Origin: Idiomarina loihiensis
GTDB lineage: Bacteria > Pseudomonadota > Gammaproteobacteria > Enterobacterales > Alteromonadaceae
Reading direction: 5' to 3'
Length of the DNA stretch: 64,000 nucleotides
NCBI RefSeq assembly: GCF_024584785.1
Contig: NZ_CP074112.1
Coordinates: 682,001-746,000 of the forward strand
The notes under the pieces were generated by a model. That model searched no databases, was not told where the DNA came from, and saw only the letters and a list, made by a program, of their open reading frames with translations. Shown in pieces: positions 27,272 through 34,623 of the stretch. The position numbers and the translations under genes were made by a program. Numbering within the stretch: the stretch's first letter is position 1; every line of letters starts with the position of its first letter.

Positions 27272-27742
27272 TTATGGGTGTAGGTCACAACTCAGCAACA
27301 AGCGGTCTTCGCCCGGGCCTAAAAAGTCAGCTAAATAGGCTTGTTCGCTAAATCCTAACTGCTGATACAGCCCAATGGCTGCGGCATTGTTGGGGGCAAC
27401 GGTGAGCTTTACTTCACGATAACCCGCCGGCAGATGCTCAAGCCATGCTTGTAACAATTGTTTGCCTACGCCTTGTCCACGCCAAGCGGAATTAACTAAC
27501 ACCGACATGATCCAGCAGCACTCGGGTTGTTGGTCGGGGGCGGCCATGATGTAACCCGCTAACTGCTCAGTCCTAGTCGATAGCCCGGTGCCCTCTGCGA
27601 GCCATTGCAAGTTCGGCCACTGCGCGAGCGCTTGATAGAAGAGTGGGGCAGGGTAAGCTTCGGCGCCGTACTGGTCGTATTCTAGCGCAGCTAACTGCAG
27701 CACATCGGCTGCAGTTGCGATACGTACATTTAGGGCAGCCAT
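27272..27742 (-). CDS. GNAT-family N-acetyltransferase
   Basis: A 156-residue GCN5-type acetyltransferase. The acetyl-CoA pyrophosphate loop is RGQGVGKQLLQAWL (motif A), preceded by ECCWIMSVLVNSAWRG, with the C-terminal NAAAIGLYQQLGFSEQA (motif B). It is cytoplasmic, with unknown substrate. Its start overlaps the YceI stop by one base (TAATG), so it is translationally coupled to the YceI gene. Confidence 0.85.
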   Translation of the reverse strand: MAALNVRIATAADVLQLAALEYDQYGAEAYPAPLFYQALAQWPNLQWLAEGTGLSTRTEQLAGYIMAAPDQQPECCWIMSVLVNSAWRGQGVGKQLLQAWLEHLPAGYREVKLTVAPNNAAAIGLYQQLGFSEQAYLADFLGPGEDRLLLSCDLHP

Positions 27743-28356
27743 TAGCGCGTAAATTGCACCGAGAAAGTCACAGGTACGCTGTAATCAATTCGTTTTAATC
27801 CGGCGATGTCGCGTAACTGATTAATCCCCTCTGCCAATTTAAACGCTTGGGTATCAATCATCAGCGGTTGTACGGTGGTTGCTAAAAAACGATTTTCCGC
27901 CAAGCGTGTGACCTGCAAGGTGGCACTTAGTTTCTCAGTCTCGCCAGCAATGAACACACTTAAGGGTAAGCTCAAAGGTAAGCTCTCACCCACTTGTAAG
28001 CGCAACAGCGGGGCTTCTTCTACCGTAGCCGTGGCAGTCACAACCGTGTAATTGTCAGAGTCAAACAGGTGCTTCAGCATGCGTTCATTGCGAATCGGTA
28101 TCAGTGTATCTAAGCTAATCACCGGGATTTCGATGCTTACTTGGCTGTCGAGCCACTGACCTTGTAGGTCAGTAAAACGATGCACTTCTGCAACCACATC
28201 GTTTTTGACCGAAACAAAATGTAGCTGTGATAATTCGCTATCTAATTGCCATTCACTTGCTTGTACCGTAGCGGTGGCGCTTAATCCCAATAGGCTGCCG
28301 GCAGCAATCGTGTGTAGTGCCAACTGTTTAAATTTGGTAAAAGGTAATTGCAACAT
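27742..28356 (-). CDS. YceI-family periplasmic protein
   Basis: A 204-residue protein with a signal peptide ending TATVQA, then the YceI lipocalin-like region SEWQLDSELSQLHFVSVKN with IPIRNERMLKHLFDSDNY, the typical YceI RdxhL segment. YceI proteins bind polyisoprenoids; their role is unknown. Two ATGs are adjacent; 28356 is preferred because GGAG is six bases away. The reading frame stays open upstream to 28782, but that part overlaps the divergent MscS gene and is not credible coding. Confidence 0.83.
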   Translation of the reverse strand: MLQLPFTKFKQLALHTIAAGSLLGLSATATVQASEWQLDSELSQLHFVSVKNDVVAEVHRFTDLQGQWLDSQVSIEIPVISLDTLIPIRNERMLKHLFDSDNYTVVTATATVEEAPLLRLQVGESLPLSLPLSVFIAGETEKLSATLQVTRLAENRFLATTVQPLMIDTQAFKLAEGINQLRDIAGLKRIDYSVPVTFSVQFTR

Positions 28357-28468
28357 CATAAGCTCCTTGTTTCTGTAGAGGATATAGCCGTATCGACATG
28401 TTATTATTACGCAATAAGTATTATGATTGTTCACCAGCACATTGTACGAGTAAATCAACGAGACCGCC

Positions 28469-29407
28469 ATGCAAGTTGCAGACACTTTACGCCAAGTTAT
28501 CTCGGAATTTGAATTAACCGGTAACATCACCAAGCCCCTAATTGCGACTTTGATTTTAGTGTCGGCGATTTTGTTGGTGCGGGCGATATTGGCTAAGTTT
28601 ATTCGCAAAAGTGTCAGTACCACCGAATTAAGGCGGCGTTGGTTAGTGCAAACGCGCAATGGTTTGTTGCTGTTGATGATGCTGGGCTTAATGCTGATCT
28701 GGGCGGAAGAATTGCGCACGTTAGCGCTAGGTATTGTGGCCATTGCGGTGGCGTTTGTGGTGGCAACCAAAGAACTCATCATGTGCTTAACGGGCAGTTT
28801 AGTTAAGTCCGGCAGTAGTTCATTCAGTATCGGCGATAGAATTCAAATCAAAGATTTTCGTGGCGATGTGATTGATCAAAACCTACTGGCGACCACCCTA
28901 TTAGAAGTAGGGCCGGGCAAGCACAGTCACCAACGAACCGGGCGCATGATAGCTATCCCTAATTCGTTGTTTGTGTCGGAGCCGATCATTAATGAAAGCT
29001 ACACCCATGATTTTGTCTTACATGTGTTTACCGTTCCTTTTAAACGTGAAGACAACTGGCGCGCAGCACAAGCTGCGTTTTTAGAATCGGCTAATCGGCA
29101 TTGTGCCGATATCCTTGAGTTTGCCCGGCGCTATATGCAACGCATGAGCGATCATCGAGGCATAGATGTACCCTCAGTGGATCCGCGCGTTACCATCACG
29201 GCTCCCGTTGCTGGTGAAATACACTTAATTGTTCGGTTTCCGGCTAAAGCTGGAATGCGTAGCTATTTAGAACAAGCTATCTTAACGGAAGTGTTTGAGC
29301 ACCATGATTTTACCAACAAGAGCAGCACTGCCGAGCTAGGTGTTAGCAGAAGTGAACGCAGCAGCACCGAGACTGCTGCGGAAATCATCACGCCACCGCT
29401 TACTTAA
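28469..29407 (+). CDS. MscS-family mechanosensitive channel
   Basis: A 312-residue protein with hydrophobic segments at about residues 22-45 and 68-108. The pore-like segment ALGIVAIAVAFVVATKELIM is followed by the beta domain with FSIGDRIQIKDFRGDV and the conserved RTGRMIAIPNSLFVSEPI. This is the MscS small-conductance architecture with two or three membrane helices, giving ion release upon osmotic downshock. It is divergent from YceI and convergent with the MHYT gene, whose stop overlaps by four bases. Confidence 0.87.
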   Translation: MQVADTLRQVISEFELTGNITKPLIATLILVSAILLVRAILAKFIRKSVSTTELRRRWLVQTRNGLLLLMMLGLMLIWAEELRTLALGIVAIAVAFVVATKELIMCLTGSLVKSGSSSFSIGDRIQIKDFRGDVIDQNLLATTLLEVGPGKHSHQRTGRMIAIPNSLFVSEPIINESYTHDFVLHVFTVPFKREDNWRAAQAAFLESANRHCADILEFARRYMQRMSDHRGIDVPSVDPRVTITAPVAGEIHLIVRFPAKAGMRSYLEQAILTEVFEHHDFTNKSSTAELGVSRSERSSTETAAEIITPPLT

Positions 29408-31584
29408 TCCGTATCAGCACTGGTAGCGAAATGTTGCTCGAACTCAGCTTGCGGCAGCGCTGGCGCGTACAAGTAGCCTTGCAGTAGGTCACAGCCTTTG
29501 GCGAGCAAATGATCTCGCTGAGCCGGCGTTTCTACCCCTTCGGCAACAATATTCATTGCTAAGCTGTGAGCCAGCTGGATCATGGCTCCCACAATCGACG
29601 CCATGGATGGAATCACTAGCATGTCGCGGACAAAAGTAACGTCAATTTTGAGTGTCTCGAACGGCATTTCTGCTAAATATAGTAATGATGAGTAGCCGGT
29701 ACCAAAATCATCAATGGCAAAGTGAATGCCATGGTCACGTAGCTGCGCCATTTTTTCGGCGACAGCTTCGACATCATGTAGTAATAAAGTTTCAGTCACT
29801 TCAAGTTTAAGTTTACTTGGGCAAACGCCGTAACGTTTAACCGTATTCAGCACTCGCTCAACAAAGTCGGGCTGCTGAAATTGCATACCGCTGACGTTGA
29901 TAGATAACACTAGGTTGCTCAGGGGCGCGTGGTATTGCCACTGTTTTAGCATAGCGCACGCTTGTTCTAGCACCCAATGGCCCACCTGAATAATAAGCCC
30001 CGTTTCTTCTGCTAGCGGGATAAATTCAGCAGGGGATACAAATCCACGTTGTGGATGCTGCCACCGAAGAAGTGCCTCTGCGCCTACCCATGAGCCATCG
30101 CCATCCACTTGCGGTTGTAAAAACAAAGCTAATTGCTGTTTCTCGATAGCGTTACGTAAGTCGGCCTCAAGTTCTAAGCGCTGTTGCGCTTTTAATGAAA
30201 ATTCGTTGTCGTAACATTCAATGCCTGTTTGTCGTTGCTTTGCATGCGCAAGGGCTAAGCTTGCTTGTTGCAGCGTCGTCTCCGGAGCCGTGAATGCATC
30301 AATGCGGGTTACCCCAACAGACACCGTGCTCAGATGGCTATAATGGCCCAATTGGTATTCTTCTTGAAGGTGATCTCGCAGCGCCTGAATTTTAGCAAAG
30401 GTAGTTTGTTGTTCTGCGACAATGGCATCGTGTTGGCGACAGGGGAGGACCACAGCAAAATCATTGGCGCCCAACCGCGCGACAAAATAATGGCCGTTGC
30501 TCCAATCAAGAATACGTTGCGCTACTTGTTGGAGTAGTACATCGCCATAGCTGCTTCCAAAACTGTTATTGAGAGCTTTAAATTTATCTAAATCATAGAT
30601 TGCTAAAACGTGAGCTGCACCAGCGCTAGCATTTGGCTTGAGCTGCTGATTTAGAAGCTGTAAATGCTCGAGCAACAGCGCGCGATTAGCTAGGCCAGTT
30701 AAACTATCTTGGGTGGCCATCGTACGAATCATTTTTCTAGCTTCGCGTTGAGATTTAGCATGAGCGTAAAAGCGTTGGTCAACTTTACTACCAAGGGTAG
30801 CCGCAATCGTGGCTGCAATCAGACTAAACCAAACCACGTAGGCCAACCAGTTATCGTGTTGATGGCCATGCATGGCTAGTTCTTTGCTATAAAAACGGGC
30901 CGCTAACAGCGCAGTGTAATGCATGCCGCTGATGGCTGCGGCGATGATGGCAGCAGGAAACAAGCGACTCACTAGACGTTGTAATTGGCCATCACGTTCA
31001 AAACGCAGCAGACCGCGGTAAGTTAACATGGCTACGATACCTAGGCTTAGTGCTACCACTAAGGAGGTGAGAAACCACGTAATGTCATAGACTAACGCGC
31101 CATTAAAACGCATGGCTGCCATGCCAATATAATGCATCGCACCAATCCCCAGCCCCAGCACGAGGCCAGCGCTAATGGTTCTGCCCGTAGCGGCCGTTTG
31201 GCGAGCATTATCATTGAGCGCCGGTAGTTGACTGTGCAGGGCGTAAGCATTGGCTAAAATAGCAGGTATCACTGAGAGGATGGTCAATCCAGTATCATGA
31301 TGAATGGCCAGTGGAATTTGAAATGCCAGCATGCCAATAAAATGCATACTCCAGACTGCCACGCCGGCTATTGCGGCACTTATCCATAACCATAAGTTGC
31401 GATAAAAGGCATGGCGATAGCTTTTTGCTCGACTGAGAGTTAACAACGACGTGTAGCTACCAACTAATGCAGCTAGGTAGGACAACATCACCAAGCCTAA
31501 ATGATGAGAACCGGGTATGGCGCTGTAATTGAATTGGCCGAGGTCGAAAAAATGGCTTAGGGCTTCATGCATGTTGTTGTACAT
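29404..31584 (-). CDS. MHYT-GGDEF-EAL protein, probably c-di-GMP phosphodiesterase
   Basis: A 726-residue protein. An N-terminal seven-helix MHYT sensor (about residues 15-265) has WSMHFIGM, GAMHYIGM and GMHYTAL, the repeated motif thought to bind metal and sense oxygen, CO or NO. The GGDEF domain is degenerate (GANDF, 372-376), so it is unlikely to make c-di-GMP. The EAL domain is intact (E503, LLRW; later DDFGTGYSSLLYLAEMP and QGYLYA), giving phosphodiesterase as the likely activity. The start is uncertain: ATG 31584 sits directly on AAAGG and ATG 31572 is an alternative. Confidence 0.88.
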   Translation of the reverse strand: MYNNMHEALSHFFDLGQFNYSAIPGSHHLGLVMLSYLAALVGSYTSLLTLSRAKSYRHAFYRNLWLWISAAIAGVAVWSMHFIGMLAFQIPLAIHHDTGLTILSVIPAILANAYALHSQLPALNDNARQTAATGRTISAGLVLGLGIGAMHYIGMAAMRFNGALVYDITWFLTSLVVALSLGIVAMLTYRGLLRFERDGQLQRLVSRLFPAAIIAAAISGMHYTALLAARFYSKELAMHGHQHDNWLAYVVWFSLIAATIAATLGSKVDQRFYAHAKSQREARKMIRTMATQDSLTGLANRALLLEHLQLLNQQLKPNASAGAAHVLAIYDLDKFKALNNSFGSSYGDVLLQQVAQRILDWSNGHYFVARLGANDFAVVLPCRQHDAIVAEQQTTFAKIQALRDHLQEEYQLGHYSHLSTVSVGVTRIDAFTAPETTLQQASLALAHAKQRQTGIECYDNEFSLKAQQRLELEADLRNAIEKQQLALFLQPQVDGDGSWVGAEALLRWQHPQRGFVSPAEFIPLAEETGLIIQVGHWVLEQACAMLKQWQYHAPLSNLVLSINVSGMQFQQPDFVERVLNTVKRYGVCPSKLKLEVTETLLLHDVEAVAEKMAQLRDHGIHFAIDDFGTGYSSLLYLAEMPFETLKIDVTFVRDMLVIPSMASIVGAMIQLAHSLAMNIVAEGVETPAQRDHLLAKGCDLLQGYLYAPALPQAEFEQHFATSADTD

Positions 31585-31634
31585 CCTTTGTTAGTCATTT
31601 TGATGAATAACGTAACCCATGCGACTTTAGTTTA

Positions 31635-31646
31635 ATTGTCGACAAT
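31635..31646. promoter_or_regulatory. GntR-type operator, upstream copy
   Basis: ATTGTCGACAAT is a perfect 12-base palindrome, 17 bases before the predicted -35 of the gntR-prp promoter. Its TTGTCGACAA core is the type used by FCD-class GntR repressors. It recurs nearly unchanged at 31709-31720. Binding by the adjacent regulator is inferred. Confidence 0.6.
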
Positions 31647-31660
31647 AAAATTGATTTCAA

Positions 31661-31682
31661 CCTTGGAATTCCATTTCCAAGG
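31661..31682. promoter_or_regulatory. Inverted repeat overlapping the -35 of gntR
   Basis: CCTTGGAA and TTCCAAGG, perfect 8-base arms around TTCCAT, lie over the predicted -35 element. It differs from the two flanking TGTCGACA sites, so a second regulator may bind here. No known factor is assigned. Confidence 0.45.
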
Positions 31683-31691
31683 GCGTAGAAT
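31663..31691 (+). promoter_or_regulatory. Candidate sigma70 promoter of gntR-prpBC-acnD-prpF
   Basis: TTGGAA (31663-31668), 17 bases, then TAGAAT (31686-31691; one mismatch to TATAAT). The start would fall near 31698, leaving a 38-base leader to gntR that contains the downstream TGTCGACA operator. The layout fits repression by an autoregulated GntR protein. Confidence 0.5.
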
Positions 31692-31708
31692 AAGCTCAGT
31701 TCAAAGAT

Positions 31709-31720
31709 ACTGTCGACAAT
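31709..31720. promoter_or_regulatory. GntR-type operator, downstream copy
   Basis: ACTGTCGACAAT differs from the upstream operator by one base and lies between the predicted transcription start and the gntR ATG at 31736, where a bound protein would block elongation or initiation. The two copies are 74 bases apart, about seven helical turns, which would allow looping; that is inference. Confidence 0.6.
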
Positions 31721-31735
31721 CAATCGGGTAACGTC

Positions 31736-32434
31736 ATGACAACCGAAGCTGCCATTATACATAGTCCTATCTGGCGTTCGCCGATCACTTCGGCCGATCG
31801 CGTCTTACATGAAATTCAACGGGCGATCGTAGCAGGTGACATTGCTGCGGGCAGCAAAATCAGCGAACCTGAATTGGCGCGGCGCTTTGATGTCAGCCGT
31901 GCGCCTTTGCGCGAGGCGTTAGCGCGACTAGAACGTTGCCACTTGATTGAACGAACGCCTAATGCTGGCTCTCGTGTCGTTACCTTATCGACCGCAGGGC
32001 TGCAAGCTTTATACCAAATTCGTGAAGAATTAGAGGGCTTAGCCTGTCGTTTGGCTGCCACCAACATGGATGAGCATGAAATTGAACAGCTGCGCCAGTT
32101 GCTAGACCAACACCTCACCAGCCAACGAGTACGCGAAGGTGAAAGTTATTATCAAGAGGCCGGCGATCTTGATTTTCATTATCGCATTATTATGGGTAGC
32201 AAAAACCCTTACCTCATCAATATGTTATGCGATGAATTGTACTTTTTAGTACGAATGTATCGAGTTCAATTAGGGATGAATGGTCCGCGCGTGTCGCGTG
32301 CGTTTGATGAACACAAAGCTATTATTAATGCCATCGCTAATCGCGATGGTGAACTGGCGGATCTGCTGATGCGCCGCCACATCGCTGCCTCGCGTGGCAA
32401 CATTGAATCTAAACTACAGCAATTGGGGAAATAA
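31736..32434 (+). CDS. GntR-family (FCD) regulator of the prp operon
   Basis: A 232-residue protein. The winged helix at about residues 18-85 contains [24 protein letters not shown] and the wing [12 protein letters not shown]. The C-terminal FCD domain has [16 protein letters not shown] with metal-type residues DLDFHYRI and HIAAS. It starts 15 bases after the downstream operator and is followed two bases later by prpB. In related bacteria this GntR represses propionate catabolism until 2-methylcitrate-pathway substrates appear; the effector here is inferred. Confidence 0.88.
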   Translation: MTTEAAIIHSPIWRSPITSADRVLHEIQRAIVAGDIAAGSKISEPELARRFDVSRAPLREALARLERCHLIERTPNAGSRVVTLSTAGLQALYQIREELEGLACRLAATNMDEHEIEQLRQLLDQHLTSQRVREGESYYQEAGDLDFHYRIIMGSKNPYLINMLCDELYFLVRMYRVQLGMNGPRVSRAFDEHKAIINAIANRDGELADLLMRRHIAASRGNIESKLQQLGK

Positions 32435-32435
32435 C

Positions 32436-33314
32436 ATGACTCAAGTACACAGTGCCGGCGCTAAGTTTCGCCAAGCCATTGCCGCCAACAAACCGTTGCA
32501 AATTGTTGGCACCATCAATGCTTACACCGCCATGATGGCAGCACGGGTTGGCCATCAAGCACTTTATTTATCGGGTGCCGGCGTTGCCAATGCTTCATTT
32601 GGTTTACCTGATTTAGGTATGACGTCACTGAATGACGTGTGTGAAGATATTCGACGTATTACTGGCGCAACGGATGTGCCCTTATTAGTTGATGCTGATA
32701 CGGGTTGGGGCGGAGCCTTTAATATTGCCCGTACGGTGAAAGAAATGACGCGCGCAGGTGCGGCAGGTTTTCATATTGAAGACCAAGTAGCGCAGAAACG
32801 TTGTGGCCATCGCCCAAACAAAGAGATCGTGTCACAAGCAGAGATGGTAGACCGAGTTAAAGCTGCAGTAGATGCTCGCATTGATGATCAGTTCTACATC
32901 ATGGCGCGTACCGATGCGTTTCAGCAAGAAGGCCTCGCCGCAGCGATTGAACGTGCACAAGCCTGTGTTGAAGCTGGTGCTGATGCGATTTTTGCTGAAG
33001 CAGTGCATACTTTAGAACATTATCAAGCCTTTACCGATGCGTTGAACGTACCTGTTTTAGCCAATATCACCGAGTTTGGTGCAACACCGTTGTTTAGCAA
33101 AGATGAGCTAGCTGAGGTTGGTATTGAATTAGTGCTATACCCACTTAGTGCCTTCCGCGCCATGAACAAAGCAGCCTTAAATGTGTACGAAAGCATTTTA
33201 GCCAAAGGCCATCAGCAAGACGTAGTAGACAGCATGCAAACCCGCGCTGAACTGTATGATTTTCTGAATTATCACGCCTTTGAAGATAAATTAGATTCAT
33301 TGTTTAAAAAGTAG
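32436..33314 (+). CDS. prpB: PrpB, 2-methylisocitrate lyase
   Basis: A 292-residue isocitrate-lyase-superfamily enzyme cleaving 2-methylisocitrate to pyruvate and succinate. [11 protein letters not shown] holds the Mg2+ aspartates, [10 protein letters not shown] is the catalytic KKCGH-type loop with one substitution (KRCGH), and ARTDAF follows. I start at ATG 32436, two bases after the gntR stop; upstream in-frame codons lie inside gntR. It is tightly coupled to gntR. Confidence 0.95.
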   Translation: MTQVHSAGAKFRQAIAANKPLQIVGTINAYTAMMAARVGHQALYLSGAGVANASFGLPDLGMTSLNDVCEDIRRITGATDVPLLVDADTGWGGAFNIARTVKEMTRAGAAGFHIEDQVAQKRCGHRPNKEIVSQAEMVDRVKAAVDARIDDQFYIMARTDAFQQEGLAAAIERAQACVEAGADAIFAEAVHTLEHYQAFTDALNVPVLANITEFGATPLFSKDELAEVGIELVLYPLSAFRAMNKAALNVYESILAKGHQQDVVDSMQTRAELYDFLNYHAFEDKLDSLFKK

Positions 33315-33353
33315 AGCAACAGCGCTAGTGGGTTTTAACTAGATCGATATTGG

Positions 33354-33386
33354 GGTGGTGGCAGTCAGCAAATAGCTGCTATCACC
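33354..33386 (+). other. Intercistronic hairpin between prpB and prpC
   Basis: GGTGGTGGCAG and CTGCTATCACC form an 11-pair stem (two G-U pairs) around an 11-base loop, with no T tract. In the transcript it sits about 28 bases before prpC and may affect mRNA stability or processing; no terminator is implied. Confidence 0.4.
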
Positions 33387-33414
33387 TTAAGATTTCAATA
33401 ATAAGGAGTTAATC

Positions 33415-34539
33415 ATGGTTGATAAGAAACTAACAGGGGCCGGATTGCGCGGTCAAGTAGCAGGAGAAACGGCACTTTGTACGGTAGGTAAAAGTGGCTC
33501 AGGCCTAACCTATTACGGCTATGACATTAAAGAATTAGCCGACAAAGTGAGTTTTGAAGAGGTCGCATACTTATTATCACGTGGCGAGTTACCGAACGCG
33601 ACACAATTAGCTGAGTTTAAAGCGCGTCTTAAACAACAACGTGGACTGCCACAAGCATTGAAAGATGTGCTAGAGCGCATTCCTGCTGATGCTCATCCGA
33701 TGGATGTGATGCGCACCGGCTGTTCGTTTCTAGGCAACATCGAACCTGAGCAAGATTTTAGCGAAGCAGATGCAAAAATTGAGCGGATGTTAGCCGCATT
33801 CCCTAGTATTTTGTTGTACTGGTATCGCTTTAGTCATGATGGCAAACGTATTGAAACTGCCACTGACGATGATTCCATTGGCGCGCATTTCCTTCATTTA
33901 TTGCATGATAAAGCGCCGTCAAAATTACACACGGATGTCATGAATACCTCATTGATTCTGTATGCGGAGCATGAATTTAATGCTTCAACCTTTACTGCTC
34001 GGGTATGTGCTTCAACCCTTTCTGATATTTTCTCATGTGTTACCGGTGCGATTGGTTCGTTACGCGGTCCATTGCATGGTGGCGCAAACGAAGCCGCAAT
34101 GGAGTTGATTGAGAATATGCAAAACGCTGATGACGCTGAGCAACAGCTGATGGGCATGTTAGAGCGTAAAGAGAAAATCATGGGCTTTGGTCACGCTATT
34201 TATCGCGAATTTGACCCACGCAACGATATCATTAAAGAGTGGTCAGAAAAGCTCTCGCAAGAGTTTGGTGATAGCCGTCTGTACGATGTATCTGTGCGTT
34301 GTGAAGAAGTGATGTGGCGCGAGAAGAAATTGTTCCCAAATGCCGATTTCTTCCATGCTTCGGCCTATCATTACATGGGCATCCCAACTAAATTGTTTAC
34401 CCCAATCTTCGTGATGTCGCGGGTAAGTGGTTGGACTGCACACGTAAAAGAGCAACGTGCAAATAACCGTATTATTCGTCCTAGTGCCGACTATACTGGT
34501 CCTGCACCGCGCCCAGTTCCAGCGTTAGCCGACCGTTAA
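33415..34539 (+). CDS. prpC: PrpC, 2-methylcitrate synthase
   Basis: A 374-residue citrate-synthase-fold enzyme joining propionyl-CoA and oxaloacetate. The catalytic histidine regions are GPLHGGANEAAMEL and GFGHAIYREFDPRN, and the C-terminal ASAYHYMGIPTKLFTPIF with RIIRPSADYTGP completes the site. The N-terminal GLRGQVAGETALCTVG is the family TCA/2MC-synthase start. AAGGAG precedes ATG 33415. The operon context separates it from ordinary citrate synthase. Confidence 0.95.
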   Translation: MVDKKLTGAGLRGQVAGETALCTVGKSGSGLTYYGYDIKELADKVSFEEVAYLLSRGELPNATQLAEFKARLKQQRGLPQALKDVLERIPADAHPMDVMRTGCSFLGNIEPEQDFSEADAKIERMLAAFPSILLYWYRFSHDGKRIETATDDDSIGAHFLHLLHDKAPSKLHTDVMNTSLILYAEHEFNASTFTARVCASTLSDIFSCVTGAIGSLRGPLHGGANEAAMELIENMQNADDAEQQLMGMLERKEKIMGFGHAIYREFDPRNDIIKEWSEKLSQEFGDSRLYDVSVRCEEVMWREKKLFPNADFFHASAYHYMGIPTKLFTPIFVMSRVSGWTAHVKEQRANNRIIRPSADYTGPAPRPVPALADR

Positions 34540-34562
34540 ACCGGCGTACGCACCAGCTTAGT

Positions 34563-34599
34563 TGCTCCGGCAAACATTCAGTGTGTCGGAGCACTTTTG
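34563..34599 (+). other. Hairpin with short T run between prpC and acnD
   Basis: TGCTCCG (34563-34569) pairs with CGGAGCA (34587-34593), followed by CTTTTG. The stem is only seven pairs with a 17-base loop, so it would be at most a weak terminator or attenuator within the operon. It lies about 25 bases before the acnD start. Confidence 0.4.
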
Positions 34600-34623
34600 T
34601 CCTATTCATCTAAGGGGACCGCC

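Noticed and set aside
28360-28782. Upstream extension of the YceI reading frame to 346 residues
   Set aside because: This part overlaps the divergent MscS gene in antisense, has odd composition, and a good ribosome site marks ATG 28356.
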